Shown: positions 20,428 to 31,726, counted from the first letter of the stretch. The stretch is DNA of 64,000 nt from Atriophallophorus winterbourni (GCA_013407085.1 JACCGJ010018760.1:1-64000); one strand, 5' to 3'. Program-made: numbers and translations. The notes: generated by a model not told the origin, from the sequence alone.

Positions 20428-20800
20428 TATTTTCATTCTCATATCTGTTTAGGCCTGGACAACCTGACATTATCCCAGCCCACGAGCAGTCTATGACGGT
20501 GCAACACTTCGCTTGGGCGTTAATACAAACACACAATGGAATTATACCAATAGATGTAACAAGCTACGCGCATCTTTACAAATGCAGTACATGCAACACG
20601 GGTTGATGCATATACATACACAACTACAACGATTCATAAATAAAACAATACATAAGACTATACAAACATACTTTTATACATACATATATATATCCATACA
20701 AACATAAATGCCTACATACATACATGAACGCATACACACATTCATACATACATACATAAATGCATACACACATACAGACATACACACATAAATGACCCGA
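20428..20800 (+). mobile_element. SINE-1 3' part with expanded CATA tail
   Basis: CTCATATCTGTTTAGGCCTG to about 20520 is the 3' half of SINE-1; a long imperfect (CATA/CAAACATA) tract follows to ~20800. The direct continuation supports CATA as the SINE tail. Confidence 0.7.
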
Positions 20801-20939
20801 ACATGGTCAACTGAAACTAGCTAATGATAAAAATGCCTTAAACAGCTCACAGCTGAAGATTCTGGGTTCAGCAGAACAAAATTTACGAATCAAATCGGGG
20901 ACAATTTCAGCTTGTAAGTAACAGGCCAGTACAACCAAT

Positions 20940-21185
20940 CTCTTCAATCATTCATCAGGTAGGCTCAGGATCCGCATGCCTTAAACAGTGGGAAAATGGT
21001 AAACAACTTGAACATGTATGCCACGGTTTAATAATGCTGCTACGGTCAACCCGTTGCATAACATGTCCGCGCGCACACATGGATGGGCTAAAGCAATCAG
21101 TATTTACATGCATTTCCATCTAACACACTCCACGACCGGTTTAGTGCAGTTCGCATTCATCAGGCAGGGACAGTACGATCAGGAT
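20940..21185 (-). repeat. hammerhead repeat, subfamily b, two copies
   Basis: TCATCAG (reverse of CTGATGA) occurs at 20952 and 21157, a 205-bp period. The second copy reads, on minus, CTGATGA, ATGC-GAACT-GCAC, TAAA, CCGGTC, GTGG: a changed GAAA but an intact cleavage triplet GTC. Confidence 0.65.
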
Positions 21186-21269
21186 CTGCATGCCTTAAAT
21201 CAGTGGAGAAATGGTAAAAAAAAGTTTAGCTTTGCCACTGTGTCAAAGCATGCGGATTCTGACCCTACT

Positions 21270-21845
21270 TTACTTACTTTACTTTTGTGCGACTATCTCC
21301 GTCTGGAGGATGAGCCGACTTCAATGAAGATTCTTCGGAGTTTGGGTACAAAGCGGCGTCCCCAGCACCACTCGGCGTTTGTTCGAGTCAGCTTCTCTAG
21401 CCTTTGCACAACCAAGTGCGACCTGCAAGGCAGCAGGGTGTTGCCAGAAACAGGTGGTGTGCACCCACTAATAGTCTGCCAGACTCTGTTTCAGATTTTT
21501 CCCCAGGGTTTTCTCCCAAAACCGTTCCCGCGATCGGGTATCCCGCAAGGCAGCGGAGGTTTAGAATCAGGGTTTTCCTTCCCTTAGATGAAATGCCATC
21601 CCACGCTAACAAGCTCCATCTGCCCGATGCCAACTGGTTTACAGGCGCCAGTCACTCACCCTCGCCCCTTCTCCTGTTGGTAGAAGCAGTTCCGCCGGGC
21701 TTGGGGAGCCACTCGTGCAGGCCAGAAGCTGGACTTGGTTGTCAGAGGCTATTTGAGACGCATGCCATATGGGAGCATTTTAAAAACAGTAGGAGCTTAT
21801 CCCCACTGCCACCCCCCGGCTATGACAACCTTTGGAACCGATCCT
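21270..21845 (-). mobile_element. R570, full-length non-autonomous RTE derivative
   Basis: Read on minus, it starts near GGTTCCAAAGGTTGTCATAG with the 5' block shared with the RTE at 360-560 (GGGATAAGCTCC, GTCCAGCTTCTGGCCTGCAC, GGGAAGG) and ends with CATCCTCCAGACGGAGATAG and TAAAGTAAG, the 3' end of RTE-2. It therefore joins an RTE head to an RTE-2 tail with no RT between. Plus-strand ORFs up to 189 codons across it appear fortuitous. Confidence 0.7.
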
Positions 21846-22103
21846 ACTTTACCTAGCTGATGAGTGAAAAGAACACGTGGTGTAGTGCGTGATTGAAATG
21901 CATCTGCAAGCCTACGAGTTTAACCATCTAAATGTGTGCGAGCACGTGTGATTGAACAGGTTGGTCATACTAGCCTGATATAACAGTGGCTTACAACCGC
22001 AACTTGTTTACCATTCTTCCAATGTTTCAAGCGTATGCGGATTCTGACCGTATATTCACCTTACCTGATGAGCGTGGGTAGCACGAAAGCAGATAAATCG
22101 GAG
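21846..22103 (+). repeat. hammerhead repeat, subfamily b, degenerate dimer
   Basis: CTGATGA at 21857 and 22065, a 208-bp period. The second copy keeps CTGATGA and GAAA, but stem II pairing is poor and the cleavage region is lost. Confidence 0.6.
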
Positions 22104-22475
22104 ACATTTGGAGCACCCGTCTTATGCAATCTCCATATCTTCTGGCAAAATAGTATGCAGTGGAAGTCGTATGGTTAACGGTCCTGCCGAAATATAACTC
22201 TTTTAATGTTCTAATCGCTTGTGGGAATAGGTGACTACCACCACCTCAATGCACTCAGTCAAAACAGAATCAACGGCCTAGGTGTAAAACTGATACTTTA
22301 ATACGTTTGGTATTCAGTTTAGTGGTTTTCAATGCGTAGCACTGCATAGGTCACGAGTGAACCACAAAACAAACACGCTTTACAAAAACGAGGTACTAGT
22401 AAAACTTTTCAGGAGCGACAAGTATTAAGTTGACAAAAGCAAATCAAGCACGTGATGCGTAGGACATACGATTAC
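22104..22475 (-). other. intron sequence, nothing recognised
   Basis: Start of the intron after the large SOCS-box exon. Confidence 0.4.
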
Positions 22476-23588
22476 CTGACTTGGATCGGGAATAGAGTCA
22501 CTCGGGGAGTCAAATTTACGCGCCCCGATGTTAATGGCAGGCTCTGAATGTCGAAGTGCAGTCGGAGTGGGAGGATGATGAAGATCGCCAACAGACAGGG
22601 TACACACGGATGCGGTCTGTTGTGACGCGAGCGGAAAGCTTGATCGATTACGCACCGGGATGTACATTTTCGTAAACACTGCTAGCCTCGCACCACAGCG
22701 ACTCATTGTGGGCATATAGTTAGTAGGACAGGTGTGGATCGGGCAAACGGGTCGATCAAAGCGGAGGGTGTGAATCCTGGTCAAAGTGTCTGAGTCGAAT
22801 ATGGTCAACCATAGAGTGGTGCAACCGGGTAAGGTAGGAACACACAAGGACGGTGAAAATAGACCCAGAGACGGCGTATCGCAGTGACCATGACTACTGG
22901 TGGGAGGATTTGGTAGAGCGCTAAATGGGTGTTGGTGAAGCAGACGGGTACCATCGATTTCTAACCCTGAATTTGGACTTGGAAATGCACAAGGTTGAGT
23001 GAAATCCTCTAAAATCATACAAGGGAGCAGCACCGAATTGGATTGGTGATTTATAACCGAGCAACGGCATTCGCGATGTTCCGTGGACACGACAAATGAA
23101 AAGTAACCATCACGGGAATAAAATATGTTCAAAATATTCGGAGGAGGGAAAGTGACGCCATCCGTTAAATGAGCCCTTCTTCTTCCTCCTCCAGAAATCG
23201 AGCGAAAGTTACTAACGGGAGAACCTCTCCCGGCAAGTGAAGGACAGTTGAAACTGGTGGTGGTTGCAATGGTTTCCCATGTAGGCAGAACCATCAAACT
23301 GATACTGGGTTTGTGTTCATTCACCGAGCTCAAATTGGATATCGCGATTCGTGAGCGCAAAAAGCGTGGATCGAATGCGAAGCGATTTGTGGTCAGTTGA
23401 GAGCCAACCGGCAGCGAGAAATCGGGAGCGTGTGCGGTGTGGAAATCTTGCGGACGCGTTCGGTTTTGGTCCTGATTAGAGCCAAGCGGGTGGCGGTGTG
23501 GAATGAATGGGGCGAAGCGAGAAGACGGAGCGACGTGAGTGGCTAGATTGATTTCCATCAAAAGTTCACAGCCCTTAAGGTCGTACAA
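22476..23588 (-). CDS. SOCS-box gene, large central exon
   Basis: 371 codons, phase 0 at both ends; acceptor TTTAACTTTCAG, donor CAG|GTAATC. It starts LYDLKGCELLMEINLATHV, passes a low-complexity Pro/Ser/Arg region, then conserved-looking cores SLMVLPTWETIA, YSRDGYFSFVVSTEH and TLWLTIFDSDTL, and ends after IHTCPTNYMPTMSRCGARLA and a polar tail. Short hydrophobic strands between polar turns suggest a beta-propeller, but no WD or Kelch signature is clear and the ortholog was not recognised. An open frame extends 5' (to 23639) and 3' past the splice sites, so the exon could be misread as an intronless 404-codon gene. Together with the C-terminal SOCS box it is a candidate substrate receptor of an Elongin-cullin ligase. 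Confidence 0.78.
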
Positions 23589-23873
23589 CTGAAAGTTAAA
23601 CAGAGACCGATCATAATAAGTAGGTGAGCATACGATCAAACAGGCAGGAAATGGAAATCTAATTTAACTCGATAAATCAATGCATCGTTTGGTTTCTTAG
23701 ACGCACGCCAAAGTTACTGAATACAACAGAAGTGTTCAAACACTGGATAAAATTGTATGTATTGTATAGTAAACCTTCCAAAAGGGAATTAGCCGCTAAA
23801 TGGCCTACCATATTTCCGCGCATTGTCTAATAAAAAAACTTTAAAAAACAACAAAAACGTATTGTTACATCTT
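23589..23873 (-). other. intron sequence, nothing recognised
   Basis: Upstream intron of the large exon (23589-28703 in all); this part holds no recognised repeat. Confidence 0.4.
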
Positions 23874-23955
23874 TTATCTCATATCTGTCTAGGCCTGGGC
23901 AAGCTGACAGCATCTTAGCCCACATGCAGCCAATAACTGTGCTGCACTTTGACTT
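23874..23955 (+). mobile_element. SINE-1 fragment
   Basis: Internal piece (CATATCTGTCTAGGCCTGGG to CTGCACTTTG) directly abutting the tail of RTE-2. Confidence 0.7.
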
Positions 23956-25570
23956 ACTTTACTTTACTATTATGCGACTATCTCTTCCTGGAGGATGAGT
24001 CAGCTTCGTTGATGTCACGGATTGCAGCCACCCACTCTCGACGGTCAGAAGCGAGATCCGCGCAGATTTTAAGCCAGGTCAGGTCCCACGTGCAGCATCC
24101 GTAAACCGATCGTAGACCAAGCAGCTCCACATCAGATCTCACGGTGGCGAGCCAAGTCTTTACTTGTCCTCCACGACGACAACGCCATTATGCGCAGGGT
24201 GTCGGCGATAGTGTCACCCTGGTCAGTTGAGTGTCCGAGCGTATCAGGATGTGGCCAAACCATCTCAGTCGGTGTTGTCGCAATATCGAACTCAGGCGAG
24301 GGATATCAAAACAACGGCGGCGAACCTCGTCATTCGTTACACGCTCCTCCCATCGAACGTTGAGGATTCGTCAGAGACACCAGTGGTCGAAAACCTCTAG
24401 TTTCCGCATATCCTTCACCCGCACAGGCCACGTCTCGCATCCATAAGTGGGAACTGGGTGAATCGCCGCTCTGAAAACGGGCAGCTTTGTACGTCGGCTG
24501 ATTTCTCTACGGCTAAAAAGAACCCAACGTAGACGCGAAAACGCCGTGCGCGCAGCTTGTACACGGGCCGGTATCTCATCCTTGGCTTAGCCTGACGGTA
24601 CCACGGACGAACCACGGTAACGAAAAGCGTTCATCATCTCCAAGTTCTCGCCACCAATCTTGAGAGGCAGATGAGGTTCAGTGGCGGTGGTAAAATACTT
24701 AGTTTTGCGTGTGTTGACCCGTAGACCCAGCATAGAAGCAAATGAGCTGTGTCGTTCCAGGATCATCCCCGAAGATTACGATGTCGTCGGCATACTCCAA
24801 ATCGGCAATCGAGACGCTTGGACTCAGCATTACACCAGCGTAACTTGAAAGCGTCTGCTTCATTGTCCAATCGATCGCGAAGTTGAATAGCACAGGGGGC
24901 AAATGGCACCCTTGCCGGACACCAGTCCTAATGGGGAACGTCGAGGACACCATTCCATATGCGCACACGCGGCTCTGAGTGTATGAATAGTACGCTTGTT
25001 TGTTTGTCCGGCATACCATCCGCCAGCATCACACTCCACAGCGAATCTCGGTCGACGGATTCGAAGTCGATGAAACAAGCAGTTGTTGCCTGCTGATAAC
25101 GGTAACGATGTTCCAGAATCCGACGCAATGTGAACAGCTGGTCGACGCAACCCCGACCTCGACGAAAACCGCCTTGGTTGACTCTTGTACGTATATCCCT
25201 CTCCTACGTAGAGCGGCATAAGAGAATCACTGCAAAAACCTTCGCGGTGATGTCGATAAGACTGATGCGACGGCAGTTGTCAAACAATGAGGCATTACCT
25301 TTCTTCAAGATGGGGATCAAGAGTGAAGTGCCCCAGTCGCGTCGAAGCTCCTTTAGTCACCTTATCTTACGATACAAATAATGCAGTGGCTCAATCAGAA
25401 CGGAAGAACAGGCCTTGTACACCTCAGGGGGGACGCCGTCTTCGCCAGGGGACTTGTTGTTCCTTAGTCGACCGATGGCTCCGATGATTTCTTCGCGCGT
25501 TGGCTGATCGCAGGAAACATTATATGCCTCAATAAACTTAAGTGCCTCTGGAAGAGACGTGTTTTGAGCT
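23956..25570 (-). mobile_element. RTE-2 LINE, 5'-truncated, frameshifted
   Basis: The tail (TTACTTTACTTTA on plus) and the 3' end (GAGATAGTCGCATAA on minus) are followed, reading minus, by RT pieces in three frames: PTREEIIGAIGRLRNNKSPG with DGVPPEVYK (25357-25530), FRRGRGCVDQLFTLR-like sequence (~25160), GVRQGCHLPPVLFNFAID (~24940) and LEYADDIVIFGDD (~24780, catalytic box intact). It is cut at a TATA tract near 25580. Frameshifts make it inactive. It sits in the largest SOCS-box intron. Confidence 0.8.
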
Positions 25571-25584
25571 TGAGTTTGATATAT

Positions 25585-27059
25585 ATATATATATATCGTA
25601 TAAATCATAGCGTAGATTTTCTTCTTCAAACTTCTTACTAGATCGACTACTGTGAATAATAAGTTTTCAAGACTGAACACAGTCAAAAATACATTTTACT
25701 TTGTGATTGAACCAGTGTTTCTTCAGAGTATCTAAGCCTGTTCACACACTGACTGAATAAGCAATTTTTGATTTGAATTTCTGTTCCTTCATTCAGGTGA
25801 ACAGAATTACAGTCAGAAACACAAAGTAATGACGAGGTAAACATGTGATGGTATTTCAACTTTTACCGGTTAGAAAACAATTTCGTTAATGATTTATCTA
25901 ATAAAGTGAACGTAATTTCCGGAGTCATATTAGTTGATTTCAGACGCCAGTGTAGAACTAAACTTGCCGGACAAGCGAATGTGAATGGAATGCTCTCACG
26001 GCATAAAAAGACCCAGTATAGTGTGCGACGAATAGGCAATGGTGTTAAGTCAGGATATGAAGGAGGCTTAGTACAGCAAACGACGGACAGGCAGTGATAG
26101 AACGTCATTCAGGTAGCACGGACGAAATAGTATTGAGACGCGTTCAGTCAGGTTTGCAATTCAACAAATGTTAATAATGCGCTACAACCGTCAACAAAAT
26201 TCAGTTTACAAGATACAAGCGCAAACCTTGTTTATGCCTCAATGCAAGTAAAAATCTTGCTATTGAAGTCAGTAAAAATCGAACACAGGATGTTGTTGGC
26301 TTCCTTCGTTTGATGCCCACCATGTATGTGCATCACAAGCGCATGTCGGTTTCGTGCATTACAGCGTTTCGGATGACTAAACAGTCCGATTCGTGAGGAA
26401 CAATCTGTCCTGCAGCGCTCAGATATTTCCATCGACAGGATGCTAGGTTGCATATGGACGCTTTCTATGCTGAGAGGACGTGCCGCTAACGAATAATCGA
26501 GTATACGCGAAAATGTTTACGAATAGTTGGCATTTTGACTACATAAACACACAGCACCAAATTGTGACCAATATACGTCTCGGATTGAGACATGATGCTC
26601 TAACATAATCCATGTCTAAATAACAAGTATTTCCACGATTAAGAAGAGAATATCTAAATCGTCGGAGAAGAGCTCTGCGATTCGTCGGAATGTGTTGTAG
26701 CCAGAGCATTAGTGACCCTGATTATTAAACACCATTTATTACAAGATTTTGAATTCGGTCTAGCATTCATGGCAATGCTAAGTGCGCACATCTCACTATA
26801 TGAAAGGATCCAAGCAATCCAATTTCGCAGGGGCGTTCACCACAGACACGACTCCAAAAAAGAAACTGCAGATTAACACGCGCGTGGCAAAAAGTTGCGT
26901 GTCGAAAGGTTTTGAGCAGTCAGCGTTGTAATTATAATCAAATCGTATACGAACGATTCTGATAGACAGAAAATGTCAACAGATAGCTGATGCGAGGTAA
27001 CAGCCAATTCAGCATGATGATCTCAGAGTTCTGAGATTCGATCACATATTCACTATTCG
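25585..27059. other. intron sequence, mostly unrecognised
   Basis: The only shared element is the ~110-bp repeat at 26300-26410 (see 16433-17089). Otherwise nothing was recognised. Confidence 0.35.
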
Positions 27060-28290
27060 GAAAGCTCTAGAACATCGCCACACTTATAGATAGCCAATTG
27101 TAGCGATCTCTCTTGAATTCAAGGTTGCCTTTGATTTGGTCGATAGGAATAAATTATTTAATACTTAATTACACAAAGGTGTCTCGCAAAAGGTGTACAA
27201 TAGCCTGTCACTCAATTTTTCTACGAGTAGTGGTGTCAGACAAAGGTGTCCATTTTCATCATTTTTGTTCAATTTTGTAACGCAGGCATACTGACAGCGA
27301 ACATTTAGATAGGATGCGAATAGAAACTTTTATGATTCAGATTATGCGTACGACGTAGTTCTTTTCAATCCCTTTAGGGATTCTCAGGCTACTTTAGACT
27401 GATTATGTAGTATCATACCATCATACGGTATACGCTTCGCACCTTCCAAGTGCCAATTTCTGTTATAGGATATTGATCCGAGTGAAACTGCGCTAAGCCC
27501 CAATAATGAGGAATATGCGGCTGTAGACTGTTTTACCTAATTGGATAGTTGCATTACTAGCAACGGTTGTTAAAACTAGGAAATCTCAGCTCGCATTTCC
27601 AAAACCACGACAGCTTTTCATAACTTGGGTCATCAGTGGTGTCAAACAGGCTTGTCTATGAAGATTAAGGACAGAGTCTATAAGGCTACAGTTCGCGCGG
27701 TCTTACTGTACAGATGAAAAGTCTAGACACCGAGAAAAGAAGAAATAAGACGTCTCTGCACCATTGCTGGAGCTAGTTGGCATCATCGGGTACGTAACGC
27801 AACTGTCTGTAATAGAATCTTTGGTAGCGACGTAGAAATCGAAAACAAGTTAACATGCATAGACTTCGATGGTTTGCCATTCGTAATATGTAATGGCTTC
27901 GTTGTAAGGGAGTTTGTGACTTGGCTCAGGCAGACAATTGCTCTGACTGTCAAACTAGCTGCAGTTGGTGCGGCCAATCTCCAAGTTTGGGGTCCAAAAG
28001 ATGCGAATTCGCAGTGGCTTCTTACCCTTAGTAATATGGCTCAAAATCGTGCTCAGCGGTGGTCTTGTTGTAGACATCGTTTGGAGTGTTTGATTAATCT
28101 TGCCTGTTGTCAAGTGAACTGGCGAGGAAAGCTTGTTATGATGCGTGACAGTGAAAGCCGAAGGAAGCTGTCATGCTGATGTCGCTCTACTCGTTCACAT
28201 CACTTGCTTGAATACATGTTTGATTCGAGATGTAGGCACCTAATCCCAGTGTGTCTGTTCCTAACATTTTATAGGTTCGGTAGCTCTTTA
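27060..28290 (+). pseudogene. RTE-3 LINE remnant, heavily mutated
   Basis: Plus-strand RT motifs, with stops and shifts between them: LEFKVAFDLVDRNKL (motif A, catalytic Asp), SSGVRQRCPFSSFLFNF, DYAYDVVLF (YADD changed to YAYD), GIRFAPSKCQ, RVYKATVRAVLLY and, near the end, WGPKDANSQWLLTLSNMAQN. The 3'UTR from ~28100 is shared with fragments at 30.0 and 32.1 kb (AAGCTTGTTATGATGC). It lies in the intron downstream of exon 28918-28704. Confidence 0.75.
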
Positions 28291-28703
28291 GGTCCCACGC
28301 TTCCTCCTTTTTAGAATTTTCACCATATCGCTGTTGTATGGCAGTTAAGAACTCGGTAAATGTTATTGGTGCAATGCTATTCATGATGAATAGGCCATGG
28401 AGGTACACAAACCACGACATCAAGTTAAGCACCAGTCTCGACGTGACCCAAATATCGCTCGAAAAAAACGAAAAAGGTTAAGCGACGTATGGCCTTGGTA
28501 ATCGTAAATTTTGGAAGTATCGAGGTTATAGAAAAGTAGAATCTTATCAAATAACCTGTAAAATATTAAAAAATATAAATATTCAAGATCTTGAAGCAGA
28601 TTAACTCTACGCTTTGCTCTATGTAAATATCTTGTTCCTAATGAAAAATAATGACAACCCACATAATCGAGAATAAAAGCCGCACCGTGTATCAAACACT
28701 CAC
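28291..28703 (-). other. intron sequence, nothing recognised
   Basis: Intron start after donor GTGAGT at 28703-28698. Confidence 0.4.
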
Positions 28704-28918
28704 TTGCAAAATAGCAGCATGCCCTCCAGGTTGAGATGGAAGACAAATTAAACACCAATTTCCATCCGGTGAGATCTTTCCAAGCACTGATTCCGGATTA
28801 AAATTCAAAGTTTGTTTGCCGAACGAACCCAGAAATTTGTTTAATCTCAAATCCAAGATGGCAAACTCTGTGGTCATGTGTCTTGTTAGATGGATCACAG
28901 CGAGGCCACAACGGGTGG
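28704..28918 (-). CDS. SOCS-box gene, internal exon
   Basis: 215 bp: two bases completing a codon, then 71 codons; acceptor GTTTTAG, donor CAA|GTGAGT. It encodes TRCGLAVIHLTRHMTTEFA, then LDLRLNKFLGSFG and GKISPDGNWCLI, ending GGHAAILQ. The SPDGxWCLI pattern and the run-on into LYDLKG of the next exon look like successive strands of a propeller blade. The upstream phase (2 bases) complements the single base left by exon 29371-29214. Confidence 0.75.
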
Positions 28919-29213
28919 CTAAAACTGATTTGAAATGCAGATTCTAACACAATGTGGAGCTGAAACTCAAAGGCACTTACGTGTATGGAAGACAACCGCG
29001 CGGGGATATGATTGTACTCAAAATGTTCAGCCATTTTCGAGAACCTTTTCCGTTTTCTAACAGAGAACACCGGGGCTGTCTTTCGATAGCTAATGAGATT
29101 TTGCCGAGTCAAACAAAAGGCAGTGGTACATTCGTTTGGTACTTGAAAGCGACATGAAACCGGTTTGTCAGGGAAGTTGAAACAAGCTACAAATAGATGT
29201 TATCCAAGCATAC

Positions 29214-29371
29214 CTCCATGACACATTTGCCACACTTCCGGAGAGCATTGGTGAATAATACCCCAAGGAATAAAGGGAGTAGATGTGGAGATTTTCGGCA
29301 AAGACGTATTAAACCTTTTCGTAGAATGTGCCAACTTGCTTTCATCGAGACCCATGGCCAAATGCCAAATG
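29214..29371 (-). CDS. SOCS-box gene, upstream exon
   Basis: 158 bp, acceptor GTTTTTCAG, donor GGAG|GTATGC. It reads IWHLAMGLDESKLAHSTKRF, then STPFIPWGIIHQCSPEVWQM and CHG. It enters with one base and leaves with one base, which fits the two-base start of the next exon across a 295-bp intron. Nothing further upstream was identified, so the start codon and first exon(s) are missing from this model. Confidence 0.6.
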
Positions 29372-29491
29372 CTGAAAAACATGGTAGCGTTTGGTTCATC
29401 AGTTAAATTGCAAAAAAGTGTTGAGTTCCTATAATCATACAGATTAGCGTAGGATAGACATTAACAAATGATATTTGTATGGCCAACGTAT

Positions 29492-29600
29492 TGTGGTGCT
29501 CATATCCCCATCCCTTACACACCGCTACCGGTTTCTGGCTGCTTGCCGTCATCAGTTGGAGACAGTAAGATCAGGTTCAGTGAGCCTTGGATTTCTGATC
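29492..29600 (-). repeat. partial hammerhead repeat, subfamily a
   Basis: Half a unit (CTCATATCCCCATCCCTTAC to TTCAGTGAGCCTTGG). The ribozyme segment 29522-29559 has core CTGATGA, GAAA and GTA, but stem I pairs poorly (CCAA against GCGG). Confidence 0.7.
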
Positions 29601-29994
29601 TAGACTAAACTGAGCATTTCGTTGGCCTGGGTGAAATGTCGAAATGCTGCAGACACTTTAGACTGCCTTAGTAGTTTTGTCACAAAAGTCAGCCCCGATA
29701 TAAGCGATGCCAAAACCAAGGCATTTTCTTCTACTGTTCCACAAGGCATCCAAACATTATGTGTCAAGAATGTGATCAGTCTTAAAGTACTTCAGTTCCA
29801 GTATTTTAGTTGAATGATGAAGCAAAAGATGTAGTAATGTTAAGGATTAATCGTTGGCGTAATGCGTTTTACAGTTGAAATGCACCCTTTAGTGCAGGCT
29901 TCGGATCAATCTCAAAACTAAAATACATGTTTACTAAACAGCGATCAGCCCTATATTACTTAATGGATGTATGACGTGGCTTACCGTACATTTA
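29601..29994. other. no recognised feature
   Basis: A 63-codon plus ORF (29622-29813) was not recognised; nothing else was seen. Confidence 0.3.
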
Positions 29995-30230
29995 AAAAGG
30001 ATATGATAAAATCGTTAAGATAGGGAAGGCGGGAGCATAAAAGCTACTGAGCCTTCGAAGAATAAGCACAAAATCGCTGGGATAAGGCACCTACACCTAT
30101 AATCAAACACATATCCAATCAAGTTTGGTTAACGATTGGAGTGACACTAACACGACCGCTTCCTTGCAGCTTTCACTGTCATGCATCATAACAAGCTTTC
30201 CTCACCACTCCAATGGACAACCAACAAGAT
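29995..30230 (-). mobile_element. RTE-3 3'UTR fragment
   Basis: It shares AGGCACCTACACC, TTTCACTGTCATGCATCATA and CAAGCTTTCCTC with 28100-28280 (reverse) and 32035-32310. Confidence 0.65.
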
Positions 30231-30414
30231 TAATTAAACACTGTAAGATTATACCTATAATAAGACCGCCACTGAATACGATTTCAAGCCATAACACGGA
30301 TAGTAAGAAGTCACTGGGGAATCTGATCACTGGTCGGCCCAACAGAATTTAGAATAGCTGGCAATGCATTCATCTGATTGACTCAAGTCAAAAACTAGCA
30401 GCCCTTGTCACGAC

Positions 30415-30455
30415 ACCATTTCGAGTTGGTCCATTAGTTGGAGAGAATTCGTAGA
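30415..30455 (-). mobile_element. short RTE-1 fragment
   Basis: GTTGGTCCATTAGTTGGAGA and following bases match 36250-36295 of RTE-1 copy C. Confidence 0.6.
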
Positions 30456-30461
30456 AACTAG

Positions 30462-30712
30462 TTGTACGTATGTGCAATCGTGCAGCATTTCTGTGCTGTG
30501 CGGCTAACATCGTGCTAAATTGATTGGCCAACGGTAGTGAGCTGCATGCGAGTACACGCTGGAGTCTCACTACCATTTCTATTTCCACACTCATATCTGT
30601 CTAAGCCTGGGCAACTTGACAGTATCTTAGCCCACGTGCAGTCTCTGACTGTGCGGCACTTTGCCTGGATCAGGCTTGTGCTTTCATACCATTCATACCA
30701 AACACGGCTATT
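30462..30712 (+). mobile_element. SINE-1 copy
   Basis: Near full length, GTATGTGCAATCGTGCAGCA to CTTTCATACCATTCATACC. Confidence 0.8.
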
Positions 30713-30714
30713 TT

Positions 30715-31203
30715 GGAGGAGTATTGTATCCCAAGCCATTGTGGACGGAGATTTAAAGGTGGAACAGTGACGCTTTGAATGATAGGTATGTATGTATGAA
30801 AGCACAAGCCTGATCCAGTCAAAATGCCGCACAGTGATAGACTGTACGTAGGCTAAGATACTGTCAGGTTGTCAGGGTCTAGACAGATGTGAGAAACAAA
30901 ATATAAATTGAAAAGTGAGACTACAGCGTATTTCAGCATGCAGCTCACTGCCGGTGGCCAATCAATTTAGCACGATGTTAGTCGCACAGCACAGAAGTGC
31001 TATCACAATCGAGACCAACCTTCCAACCCAAAATGCTCGTTTGAAGAAAGACAACACACATGTACATCCGTATCTTCAGCTAAGATAACGATGTCACTCC
31101 TCGGTGCAAATCCATTGAGTCCTTGTAATTTTCCATAGAACTCATCATTTACATGATCTGAACTACAGTTGGTCGGTGCGTAGACAGCGACAACCAAGAG
31201 GTA
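30715..31203 (-). pseudogene. RTE-1 endonuclease split by a SINE-1
   Basis: Bases 30715-30785 and 31005-31203 are consecutive parts of the RTE-1 endonuclease (compare 37925-38270), separated by an inverted SINE-1 at 30784-31006. The right part reads VVAVYAPTNCSSDHVNDEFY and IVILAEDTDVHV, so the catalytic GDMN has decayed. About 80 bp of endonuclease are missing at the insertion point. Confidence 0.75.
30784..31006 (-). mobile_element. SINE-1 copy inside RTE-1 endonuclease
   Basis: TATGTATGTATGAAAGCACA to CACAGCACAGAAGTGCT; the TATG tail lies on the left, so it is on minus. Confidence 0.8.
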
Positions 31204-31446
31204 TATGTATATATGTATGAAAGCACAAGCCTGATCCAGGCAAAGTGCCGCACAGTCAGAGACTGTACGTGGGCTAAGATACTGTCAGGTTGCCCAGGCC
31301 TAGACAGATATGAGGGGGGAATACAAATAGAAATGGTAGTGAGACTACAGCGTATTTCAGCATGCAGCTCACGACCGTTGGCCAATCAATTTAGCACGAT
31401 GTTAGCCGTACAGCACAGAAATGCTGCACGATTGCACATCCGTGCA
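31201..31446 (-). mobile_element. SINE-1 copy
   Basis: TATATGTATGAAAGCACAAG to GATTGCACATCCGTGCA, a near full-length copy that ends the RTE-1 endonuclease fragment. Confidence 0.8.
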
Positions 31447-31626
31447 AGAGGTAGTTGCGTTAATTGCGATAGCGGCATTTTGTGTACGGGCATTGTGGTC
31501 TTACCGTAAGAAGGCAGCTGTTGACTGGCTAACAGAACGATACATAAACCAGCTTGACCGGAGCTTAGGGGACTCTATCCTGAGGTGTTATCTAAAAAGC
31601 CTTAACAACAGAGCTCAAGTCAAGAT

Positions 31627-31721
31627 ACTTCAAGACTGAGACTGAGTTTGTCTGACTTCAATCCATCAACCATCCTGGTAAGACTAGCTTTGTGGGCGAC
31701 CAAGGAAACAACCCAGTATAA
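31627..31721 (+). repeat. fragment of the element at 36.8 kb
   Basis: TTTGTCTGACTTC, CCTGGTAAGA and ACCCAGTATAACTCAATG match 36817-36903. Confidence 0.6.
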
Positions 31722-31726
31722 CTCAA

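Noticed and set aside
21018..21856. ORFs of 189 and 150 codons on plus
   Set aside because: They lie across R570, a non-coding repeat; the peptides carry no domain and arise from frames opposite to the element.
22425..23639. Intronless 404-codon protein
   Set aside because: Good splice sites inside the frame at both ends, with phases that match neighbouring exons; the frame beyond them is intron.
28798..29112. 104-codon minus ORF 29112-28798 as a gene
   Set aside because: It overlaps the SOCS-box exon 28918-28704 in another frame and reads through the acceptor site.
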